Shown here: in pieces, positions 9,501 to 15,731 of the stretch
Layout: each line of letters opens with the position of its first letter
How positions within the stretch are numbered: position 1 is the first letter of the stretch
Source of the DNA: JBDNFP01 sp041689775
GTDB lineage: Bacteria; Bacteroidota; Bacteroidia; Cytophagales; Spirosomataceae
NCBI GenBank assembly: GCA_041689775.1
Contig: JBDNFP010000130.1
Location: forward strand, 1-24,391
DNA: 24,391 nt
Reading direction: 5' to 3'
Notes under the pieces: model-generated
The model's database searches: none
What the model saw: the letters and a program-made list of their open reading frames with translations, nothing else
What the model was told of the DNA's origin: nothing
Translations under genes and position numbers: made by a program

Positions 9501-9879
9501 CGTCGTTATCGATATCTACCAGCGATACGCCAGTTTTCCAGCCACCGTGACTGATACCCGCCGCCGCCGTGACGTCCTCGAAGTGCATCGCACCTTGGTT
9601 GAAGTACAGCCGATCGGCCGTCATGTTACCCGTGAAGTACAAATCCACCAAGCCATCGTTGTTAAAATCACCCGCCGCCACGCCGCCGCCGTTGTAGAAA
9701 TAGCCGTATTTTAGGACGTTGATTGCCTCGGTTTCGGTAACGGTATTCGCAAACTCCACTCCCGTAGCCGTGGCATCAAGCAGCGTGAAACGGGTAATCT
9801 CTTCGGATTGGCAACCGAGTACAGAGACCAGAAATAAGAACGCCGAAAATGCGCGCCACCTTGTTTTTAAAAATATCAT
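6565..9879 (-). CDS. FG-GAP/VCBS double-propeller lipoprotein with UnbV/ASPIC domain (CRTAC1-like)
   Basis: A 1104-residue protein beginning with a lipoprotein signal, FLVSVLGC (C23). I count thirteen DxxxDGxxDxxx-type calcium-loop motifs (one or two degenerate). Seven lie before residue 500, for example DFNNDGLVDLYF at about 71, DIDNDGWLDIYV at about 122 and DLDNDGDLDLVT at about 489. Six more follow residue 640, for example DVNGDGRADVYV and DADGDGDQDLLV. Between the two groups, about 530-610, is the UnbV/ASPIC domain with GAKVVVW, the GFQSAMYGPLHFGLG segment and VTVVWTDGR. This suggests two beta-propellers joined by a small beta domain, exposed at the cell surface and probably rigidified by calcium. 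Such proteins often neighbour SusC/SusD genes in Bacteroidota. The start lies 32 bases after the DUF5107 stop (9912), indicating one operon. Its ligand is unknown. Confidence 0.9.
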   Translation of the reverse strand: MIFLKTRWRAFSAFLFLVSVLGCQSEEITRFTLLDATATGVEFANTVTETEAINVLKYGYFYNGGGVAAGDFNNDGLVDLYFTGNMTADRLYFNQGAMHFEDVTAAAGISHGGWKTGVSLVDIDNDGWLDIYVCRSAADDPALRKNLLYVNQKNGKFSEQAAQYGLDDDSYSTQAAFFDYDHDGDLDCFLLNHSVQEYAGFSNLIASFREQTDTRYGSKLLRNDGGEFADATAKSGLVSNVLSFGLGSNVSDLNNDGWLDLYVTNDYNENDYLYLNQQNGTFKEVVRDAMGHTSFYSMGIDAADVNNDGRMDIVTLDMLPELNDRIKLTAGDDNYDKYQMLLRSGFHDQSMRNMLQLNLGNVANGPNSGKLMLPEFSEIGQLAGISNTDWSWSALFADFDNDGLKDLFVTNGYARDYTNMEFLKFSTDKQIEIQNGAAMPTQMEIINSMPAINEPNYIFKNKDGLTFEKKTQAWGFAQKSQSNGAAYADLDNDGDLDLVTNNINERAFVYQNNTRSREDMPDSTLFTQIALKAPSDALKIGAKVVVWAEEKAYSQEFQPVRGFQSAMYGPLHFGLGKGTKIDSVTVVWTDGRQSTQLNPVANCLLTVDYQSASFKNSQTKPSSIPYFTPENVSYAHDQIQIDDFKIQPLLPEMRSYAGPCVVQGDVNGDGRADVYVGSGRGQAAVLFLQTASGFTKSPQTSFDTDLDYEDAAAIFFDADGDGDQDLLVASSGYALAVNHPLLQPRLYLNQNGKFVKSPTVPALLVNARAVAQADVDGDGDQDVFIGVNSVPGRYPEAQASVLWLNDGRGNFTVSEAFKFSGLVTGAAFFDLNNDQQPEMLLVGEWMKPIVFINQKGIFTENQDFTKNLNTTLAYTLHKADLDGDGDDDFVIGSAGLNAQYNITSNEGLKMYYGDFGENGQVIPLLSQVKDGREYPYASRDEILNQIPRLRKKFPNYIGYSTATIDDIFDSSELGQAQSLSARELRTGVLWNDGGKLTFEPLPTEVQFAPVHAIATGDVNGDRKLDLILAGNVAHTRVRLGKCDANKGQVLVSQGGRKFTYLPQTSSGLWVHGDVRAAAMVGNYLWMGVNGQSWRRYSLETQSVQ

Positions 9880-9911
9880 TATATTGAAAATCGTAAGTGC
9901 GTCAAAGTAGG

Positions 9912-12848
9912 TTATTCTATCAGTACCTTCATCATCTTCTGCTCCTTTTCGGGTAATTCTCGTACGGCCTCCTTCAAATCCGCTCCTTTCTTGTCCTTAG
10001 CATAGGCTTTCAAAGCGGCGGTCAGGCGGTTGTCGGGATTGTAAGGCTGGCCACTGCCGAGGTTTTCGGGCCAGGTTTCGGCCTGAGCAAGGTAGATCAG
10101 AGCATCTTTGGTTTTTCCGGTTTTCAGGAGTTCTACGGCGTAGCGGATATTCCCCTCCCTAAACAAACTGTGGGCGCCGGCGGCACCTTCGTTAGGTAAG
10201 ATGGTAAGTTGCTGCATCAATTGGACGCTTTCGCGGTACTTACCGATGTCCATCAGCAAGCGAGCCTTCTGCTGGCCGAGGATGTACTGCTCGTGCGCCG
10301 GAAGGTTCTTTTCTTGGAGTTTTTTATCGACTAAAACCAATGCCTCGGCATTTCTGCCCAACGACGCATAATGAGTCGCCAAGGTATTGACGGTCCGCCA
10401 GTCGTCGGGGGCAAGGGCGTGAGCGCGTTCCAGTGCTTGGCCGGCTACTTCCTTTTGCTCTTTGAATAAATCGGCCTTGGTCAGGTAAAACGCGAACCAT
10501 TTTGGCGAGTCACCACAGGCCAGAAATCTTTCCTTCGCCTTAGAAATCCTGTCTAGTTGCCACAGTAAAATGCCCCGGTAGTAGTGCAATTGCCAAGGTA
10601 CTGACTGACCAGCTTTCGTCAAGTTAGTCTCCGTTCTGGCCAACAGGCCCAGCTCCTCGTGCCGCGAGGGAAAGACGAATTCGGGAGTTTCCGTCAGAAC
10701 TTGGCTCAGTTCGGTCGCATTGGTCGCACTTTCTTTTGAAACCAACTGCCGCGTATCCGTCGCCCACAGTTCGACCATCGGATTTTTGGGAGCCACATCC
10801 AGCAAGGCAAGTGCGTCGTCGTATTGCCCAGCCTCGCGGTACCACAAGGCCATTTCGATGTAATCCTCGTGCGGCAGTTCGTTGGTAATGTACTTATCCA
10901 GTTCTTGTTTTTTATTCAGAACTCCCAATTCATAGCGAGCAAAGTGGTCCAGTGGATTGTCGATCAAAGTACTCTCTGCGGCTTGCCGGGCCTGGTCTGT
11001 GCGGTTGGTTTTCCTCGAAATCATCACCCGCAAATGCCGCGCGTGGTCATTGGCAGGCTGATGAGCCAGGGCTTTCTCTACGAAGCCCTCCGCCCCTACA
11101 AAATCTCCTTCCCGCAGGGCAATTTGGGCCAAGCCTGTGAAGGCCGCTGCCCGATAAGCCAGACTCAGCACAGCTACGGCGTAGCCATCCTTGGCAGCAG
11201 TAAGTAGGCCGAGCTGCTGGGCCGACAGCCCGCGCAGGTAATTGGCCAGCGGATCATAGGTATTAACCGACAGCGCTTTATTGGCCAAAGGAAAGGCTTC
11301 ATCGTACAAGCCTTTCCGGTAAAGCAGTTGGGCCATTTCACCCAGCGCGGGTACGTGGTAGGGATTTTTTGCCAGGCATTTCCCGAACCATTCCTCCGCT
11401 TGAACAAATTGTCGCTGGCTAGCGTAGTCTTTTCCCTTCAAATACAGACCATACTCCGATTCCCAGTCGAAATCAGCCGGTGAAACTAGTGGGCGATCGG
11501 TATTTTCAATAGCGAAACCTTCTCCCCCACCGTCAAAAATAGGCTGGCCACTCAGCCTAATGCTAAGGTTCCCATTCCCCCCGTAGCGGATGGAATCGGT
11601 GTAGTTGACCAGCGTTTTTAAGGCAATGTTTCGATCAAAAATTACCTGATTATCAGCCTTTATCACTAAATCTCCGGTAAGGTCAGCCACGGGCGATAAA
11701 TTCCAGATCAAATGCGCCGGTGTCCGGCGCAAGTGCAGCGCCGCCATTTCACTAGCGGCCGTGATGCCGCCAGTTTTCCTGACGGGATACCAGCTTTCCG
11801 TCCAACTATCGGTAGTGTGCGGGGCAAATGAAACATGCTTGAACGGGCTGAGCGTGCTGCCGCTACTGGCTTGGTTGAATAAACGCCCCGACTGCAACTC
11901 CACATATTGCCCGTCGGTGTCGGTCAGCAGGTTTTCCCAAATCATACCCTGCCGACTCAGGCCCCAAATCCAGATTTTCTGACCCAGTTTATCCGAAAAG
12001 GGCGCATAATGCACGAAACCCGCCTGATCATCGTGCCAGTAGCCGCCGTAGAAGTCACTGGGCTTGCCCAGTACGTGGTACGACTTGTAGCTGCCGAAGT
12101 TGTTCTGTTCGTAAAGATTCAGATTGCGCCCGGCGCTGTCTTTGGGCCAGGGCCGAATGTCGCCTTCGTGGCCCAGCGTGTGGCTACCTTGAAATGCAAA
12201 TTCCAGATTACCAGCTGCTTTGAAGCCTGCGTTCATCCAATGGTAGTAGCTAGTTTCGAGCGGACTGGCGTTGAACCAACGGCTCGTGGTGGTGAAGAGC
12301 GCCTTATCTTTTGGCAAATTGACCTCGACCGTCCAGCGGGTGCGAGCCGACCAGTCCCAAGCCCCCACGAAGCAGCTCACGCTGCCGTCGGCGTTGGTGC
12401 GGGTAACGTAGTCCACGGGCGTGCCGATGGTGGGCGCGTGGCCGATGTCGCCGAAGTTCAGCTCAATGCCGCCCGAAGTCCACGGCCCGCGCATCGCCAC
12501 GTTACGGAACTTGACCACGTGGTTGAAATACACGAAGGGGAAGTTCGTCGCCTTATCGTAAGCCCCCCAAATCTTGCCCCCAATCTCGGGCGTTACCGAC
12601 ACCTTGATGTACGGGTTTTCCAGCTCCACAAACTTCCAGCCTTTCAGCGTCCCCTTGTCGGTGTAACCCTCAAACTTGGTGTAGGGATAAACCCGCCCGA
12701 TGAGCGGCAGGGGGCTAGGATCGGAGAAGCCATAGGTTTTGAGGGTTTGGGTAGTTTCTTTGACAGTGGCTTGGGCGCAGATATCGTTACTAGCTAGTAA
12801 AGTAACTATCGCGCAGCAGCACATCAGCTTGGACAAGGATAATTTCAT
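9912..12848 (-). CDS. Secreted DUF5107 protein with C-terminal TPR repeats
   Basis: A 978-residue protein with a Sec signal peptide (residues 1-26, ending NDICAQ). The N-terminal part, about 40-350, matches DUF5107, a galactose-mutarotase-like beta-sandwich family. Typical segments are VSVTPEIGGKIWGAYDKATN, MRGPWTSGGIELNFG, SYYHWMNAGFKA and GYWHDDQAGFVHY. From about 470 to 930 there are many helical TPR units, for example AEEWFGKCLAKNPYHVPALG, QYDDALALLDVAPKNP and TVNTLATHYASLGRNAEALV. The mutarotase-like module could act on or bind carbohydrate, and the TPR part probably mediates protein contacts; no activity is established. It heads a two-gene unit with the FG-GAP gene. No exact promoter motif was found upstream, but a 34-bp palindrome lies 229 bases before its ATG. 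Confidence 0.88.
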   Translation of the reverse strand: MKLSLSKLMCCCAIVTLLASNDICAQATVKETTQTLKTYGFSDPSPLPLIGRVYPYTKFEGYTDKGTLKGWKFVELENPYIKVSVTPEIGGKIWGAYDKATNFPFVYFNHVVKFRNVAMRGPWTSGGIELNFGDIGHAPTIGTPVDYVTRTNADGSVSCFVGAWDWSARTRWTVEVNLPKDKALFTTTSRWFNASPLETSYYHWMNAGFKAAGNLEFAFQGSHTLGHEGDIRPWPKDSAGRNLNLYEQNNFGSYKSYHVLGKPSDFYGGYWHDDQAGFVHYAPFSDKLGQKIWIWGLSRQGMIWENLLTDTDGQYVELQSGRLFNQASSGSTLSPFKHVSFAPHTTDSWTESWYPVRKTGGITAASEMAALHLRRTPAHLIWNLSPVADLTGDLVIKADNQVIFDRNIALKTLVNYTDSIRYGGNGNLSIRLSGQPIFDGGGEGFAIENTDRPLVSPADFDWESEYGLYLKGKDYASQRQFVQAEEWFGKCLAKNPYHVPALGEMAQLLYRKGLYDEAFPLANKALSVNTYDPLANYLRGLSAQQLGLLTAAKDGYAVAVLSLAYRAAAFTGLAQIALREGDFVGAEGFVEKALAHQPANDHARHLRVMISRKTNRTDQARQAAESTLIDNPLDHFARYELGVLNKKQELDKYITNELPHEDYIEMALWYREAGQYDDALALLDVAPKNPMVELWATDTRQLVSKESATNATELSQVLTETPEFVFPSRHEELGLLARTETNLTKAGQSVPWQLHYYRGILLWQLDRISKAKERFLACGDSPKWFAFYLTKADLFKEQKEVAGQALERAHALAPDDWRTVNTLATHYASLGRNAEALVLVDKKLQEKNLPAHEQYILGQQKARLLMDIGKYRESVQLMQQLTILPNEGAAGAHSLFREGNIRYAVELLKTGKTKDALIYLAQAETWPENLGSGQPYNPDNRLTAALKAYAKDKKGADLKEAVRELPEKEQKMMKVLIE

Positions 12849-13076
12849 GAATTTGAGGTTGTACGTAATTTCTTTTTTGATCCCTAAAATAGTGTTTTCT
12901 AATCGCTTTGTCAGTGATTCTTGCTGTAAGATTGCAAAAAAAGTCAGTCAAGATAGTAGTTGAAGAAAAAAAGCTTTGGATCGAAATATGTACCATTCCC
13001 GCGTACTTGGCCAACGGAATTCTCACTATTGAGATGCCGGAGCCATGAACCTTACCCGCGACGAAAACGAAATGTA

Positions 13077-13110
13077 GTAGTAGTAACGTTGCATGCAACG
13101 TTACTACTAC
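13077..13110. repeat. 34-bp perfect palindrome
   Basis: A perfect inverted repeat with no spacer. Each arm is 17 bases, GTAGTAGTAACGTTGCA, meeting at the central GCATGC. It starts 16 bases beyond the SGNH stop at 13127 and lies upstream of the DUF5107 gene. As RNA it would fold into a long hairpin, and on the minus strand a T-rich stretch (ATTTCGTTTTCG) follows. It may end SGNH transcription or be an operator for the DUF5107/FG-GAP unit. Confidence 0.75.
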
Positions 13111-13126
13111 ATCTTAAAAACCGTCG

Positions 13127-13927
13127 CTACAGCCTAAAAAATGCTAGCATAATCTTCGACAAAATCTGCTCACCGTATTCATTGGCGTGAACGCGATCGC
13201 GGTAAAACAAGTGCGGGTTCAGCCCCAAACTGCGAATGTACTCGGCCCAAGGTATGGTTATGTCCAAATAAGCACACTGTTCTTGCGCGGCAAACTTCTT
13301 CATTGCCACCCCGTAAGGCGCCGAACCAGAATGTTGGGCCTCGGCCAGAGCAGCAACGTCGCGCGGATCGGTAGTACCGAAGGCACCCGTCGCCAAAAGA
13401 AACTCGATTTCGGGCAGATCAGCACGGATTTGGTCGATAACCTCCTTCATGCTTTTAAAGTCTTCCCGCTGACTGATGCCACCGATGAAGACCGAGTTAG
13501 GTTTAAGCGGCACAAGGTATTTCTGAATGCGGCCTTCTTCTTTGTAATGATAATTGCCACCACCACCACGCACAAAAACCGTCGCTTTTATAGTGGCCTT
13601 CGGGTAGGCTTCGCGCAACTTGGCAATCCAGCCCGAGCGCATGATGTCGTTAATGATGCTGTCGCCTAGACCCAGAATATGTACTTCGCCCCCTTTCCTT
13701 AGTTTTTTGCGGGTCTTTTTGAGATACTTCCGGTTAGGTGCAGGCAGGGTAAACTGGCCAGACGGCATTTCAGCTTGGATTTTATTGATCTGCGCTAGTG
13801 AGCGCGCCGAGCAAACGAACAAAAAATAGTCTTTTTCGGCGGGTATTTCTACCACCGTGATATCAGGGGCGTACTTTGCCGGTAGCGCTCCGTTAGCCGA
13901 GAAGGTAACGGGAGAGTCGGCCATCAT
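13127..13927 (-). CDS. SGNH/GDSL-family hydrolase, intact body but damaged 5' end
   Basis: The open part encodes 266 residues from tandem ATGs at 13927. LGLGDSIIND (block I, S90) holds the nucleophile, RGGGGN (120-125) the block II glycine, and RDRVHANEYG the catalytic pair D244 and H247. In block III the motif reads IGGISQ, so the usual Asn is absent. SGNH enzymes near SusC/SusD genes often remove acetyl or other ester groups from glycans; that role is inferred. No export signal is present in this frame. The frame is open upstream for 18 codons to a TAG at 13982-13984, and a signal peptide lies beyond it in another frame (see 13928-14058). The protein is therefore probably a truncated cytoplasmic form or not made. 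There is no good ribosome site before 13927. Confidence 0.7.
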   Translation of the reverse strand: MMADSPVTFSANGALPAKYAPDITVVEIPAEKDYFLFVCSARSLAQINKIQAEMPSGQFTLPAPNRKYLKKTRKKLRKGGEVHILGLGDSIINDIMRSGWIAKLREAYPKATIKATVFVRGGGGNYHYKEEGRIQKYLVPLKPNSVFIGGISQREDFKSMKEVIDQIRADLPEIEFLLATGAFGTTDPRDVAALAEAQHSGSAPYGVAMKKFAAQEQCAYLDITIPWAEYIRSLGLNPHLFYRDRVHANEYGEQILSKIMLAFFRL

Positions 13928-14058
13928 ACTGCTGACGTTGGTTTTGGCGTTAACCGAGTTGCGGTCATTGGGCGCGGTACCCTAAGCACAAACATTTAGT
14001 TTGCCAAAAGACAAAATAACGCTTTCAAAAGTAATGTGTGTTTTACCATAATTTTCAT
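13928..14058 (-). pseudogene. Broken 5' end of the SGNH hydrolase gene (signal peptide in another frame)
   Basis: From an ATG at 14058 the minus strand encodes MKIMVKHTLLLKALFCLLAN, a clear signal peptide start, then TAA (13998-13996). The hydrolase frame reads KLNVCA, TAG, GTAPNDRNSVNAK up to the tandem ATGs. Adding one base after the AAC codon (giving CTA or TTA for the next codon) and reading TAG as CAG restores LLANLNVCAQGTAPNDRN, a typical Bacteroidota signal-peptidase site. So one lost base and one C-to-T nonsense change appear to separate the export signal from the enzyme. The restored gene would have 311 codons including stop. A sequencing error is possible, but it would have to be two errors within about 15 bases. 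Confidence 0.7.
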
Positions 14059-14064
14059 TCTTAC

Positions 14065-14099
14065 AAAAAGAGCCGCTTTCCAGGAAAGCGGCTCTTTTT
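14065..14099 (-). terminator. Intrinsic terminator after susD (bidirectional shape)
   Basis: AAAAAGAGCCGCTTTC and GAAAGCGGCTCTTTTT form a 15- to 16-bp perfect stem with a 3-base loop, 22 bases beyond the susD stop at 14121. A and T runs at both ends make it symmetric. It should end most susCD transcription before the SGNH gene. Confidence 0.88.
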
Positions 14100-14110
14100 G
14101 TATTCAAAAT

Positions 14111-14141
14111 CAAAAATACTTTACTGCTTATCCCACCACAA
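14111..14141 (-). promoter_or_regulatory. Promoter-like motif between susD and its terminator
   Basis: Read on the minus strand, TTG (14141-14139), a 20-base spacer and TATTTTTG (14118-14111) match the Bacteroidota promoter consensus. The motif overlaps the end of susD and lies upstream of the hairpin at 14065-14099. A transcript starting near 14105 would meet the terminator before the SGNH start. It could be an attenuated SGNH promoter or a chance match in AT-rich DNA. Confidence 0.4.
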
Positions 14142-15680
14142 GCGCGTGGCGGCATTATCCGGCCCGCCGAGTACTTTAATACCTGAGTCAACACCGGGTT
14201 GGTTGGTGTTAAACTCCCCCTGAACGTAAGGAGTGCGCCGAACTACCGCATTGGCAGGTACTTCGGGGTTCTCCGAGTTGATGCGTGGGTACAGTTTTGG
14301 GAAACCCGTGCGGCGATACTCCGCCCAAGCCTCGTGCCCGTTGGGGAACAAAGCCAACCACTTTTGGGTCATGATCTGTTCAAGTTGTTTGGCGGGGGTA
14401 TCAGCCCACTTCACCGGAACATCCGAGATCGGTTCCGAAGGCACCAAATGACCCGTAGTAAGCGCGATAGGCGTGGTGGTGCTGCTGATGTAGGCCTGAA
14501 TAGCCGCTGCATCAGTGATTCCCCACTGGCGCATCGAAGTCTCTATTCCCATCTCGTAAAATTCCTTAGCAGAACCTCCTCCCATGTTCCAACCCTTCAA
14601 GGCGCCTTCGGCCTTCAAGAAATGTGCTTCGGCAGCATTCATGATTAGGAAAGGCGTCGTGAACTGATTATCGGGCAAGAAGCGCTCGTTCACATTCGAG
14701 TTGGCCCCGGCGGCATTGCCCGCGTCACCCAACTGGACTTGTGAGTAGCCGTTGCGCAATCCTTTGAAATTACTAGTACCCGGCACAGGAGCATAATACT
14801 TAGCCATGCGCGGGTCTTTGTAGCCTTTCAGAGTACTCTCCATTGCCGCACTCATGCGGAATTCGTTCCAGGCCGTAGCCTGCGCCATCGGGTTGAGTGA
14901 ATTTTGGGTTACCGCTAAGAAACCATCGTGGGCGTTAGTGGACAGTAGTCCACCCGCTGCCGCCGATTCTGCTTCTGTTTTAGCCAAAGCAGGATCAATC
15001 TTCGACATCCGCATCGCCACGCGTAAACGCATGGTATTGGCAAATAGAATCCACTTATCCACGTTGCCACCGTACATCTGGTCATTATTTCCGAGCACGT
15101 TCTGGCCCTTGAAGGCTTGCAAACTAGCGGCACCTTCTTTCAGGATTTTGACAAAGTCCTTGTAGATGGACTCCTGCGAATCGTAGGTTACGCTCTTGAG
15201 ACCATTACCAACATTGGAGTAGGGAATAGGCCCCCAGTAGTCAGTACGCGGCAGGAACATCTGTACTTTCCAGATATTCATCATCGCGTAAACGGCGACA
15301 TTTTCACTCGCTCCACCGGGCTTGGTATTATCCAAAACGCCTAGTAGAGGTGGAATAGCATTGCTATAGAAGCCGTTCCAAGCCCCGTTGAGCCAACCGC
15401 CCACCATTACATTGCGGTCGGAAGGAAAGTTGATGGCCACGTTGGCGAAGTACTGCGATTGCAAGTCAGCGAACAGACTTTGAAACGTCTGCCAACTGGC
15501 TTGAATAGAACGATACTGAGCCGCCGCGAAGGCATTACCAATGGCAGAGCCGTCCAGCGAGGTAAGCTTGGTCTTGTCAGTATTCAGCTCATCGAATTTT
15601 TCGGTACAGGCGTAAAAGCCAACCGAAGTCGCCAGTAGCAAAGCTGGAATGATGATTAGTTTAATTAATCTCTTTTTCAT
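14121..15680 (-). CDS. SusD/RagB-family outer-membrane lipoprotein (SusD-like_2 type)
   Basis: A 519-residue surface lipoprotein that should bind the substrate above the SusC channel. From the ATG at 15680 the signal is MKKRLIKLIIIPALLLATSV ending GFYAC (lipidated C25), followed by TEKFDELNTDKTKL, a typical SusD start. The C-terminal part has EAWAEYRRTGFPKLYP, then RRTPY, a segment rich in Asn, and LGGPDNAATRLWWDKQ, characteristic of the SusD-like_2 group. An in-frame ATG at 15710 would add ten residues before the signal, but it lies inside a hairpin and lacks a leader, whereas AAGAGAT precedes the 15680 start. The gene follows susC by 51 bases and is closed by a strong terminator. The ligand cannot be deduced. 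Confidence 0.95.
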   Translation of the reverse strand: MKKRLIKLIIIPALLLATSVGFYACTEKFDELNTDKTKLTSLDGSAIGNAFAAAQYRSIQASWQTFQSLFADLQSQYFANVAINFPSDRNVMVGGWLNGAWNGFYSNAIPPLLGVLDNTKPGGASENVAVYAMMNIWKVQMFLPRTDYWGPIPYSNVGNGLKSVTYDSQESIYKDFVKILKEGAASLQAFKGQNVLGNNDQMYGGNVDKWILFANTMRLRVAMRMSKIDPALAKTEAESAAAGGLLSTNAHDGFLAVTQNSLNPMAQATAWNEFRMSAAMESTLKGYKDPRMAKYYAPVPGTSNFKGLRNGYSQVQLGDAGNAAGANSNVNERFLPDNQFTTPFLIMNAAEAHFLKAEGALKGWNMGGGSAKEFYEMGIETSMRQWGITDAAAIQAYISSTTTPIALTTGHLVPSEPISDVPVKWADTPAKQLEQIMTQKWLALFPNGHEAWAEYRRTGFPKLYPRINSENPEVPANAVVRRTPYVQGEFNTNQPGVDSGIKVLGGPDNAATRLWWDKQ

Positions 15681-15700
15681 ATTTGTATATCTCTTAATGG

Positions 15701-15721
15701 TCTGGATCATAACGATCCAGA
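15701..15721. promoter_or_regulatory. Intercistronic hairpin between susC and susD
   Basis: TCTGGATC-ataac-GATCCAGA is a perfect 8-bp inverted repeat with a 5-base loop, placed between the susC stop (15732) and the susD start (15680). Such structures can protect one half of a transcript or set the susC:susD ratio. It also buries the alternative upstream ATG of susD at 15710. Confidence 0.5.
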
Positions 15722-15731
15722 AGATTTTTTA

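Noticed and set aside
11907..12797. A 296-codon plus-strand open frame
   Set aside because: It lies entirely opposite the DUF5107 coding region, whose translation matches its family in detail; the plus-strand product has no recognisable domain. It is a shadow of the real gene.
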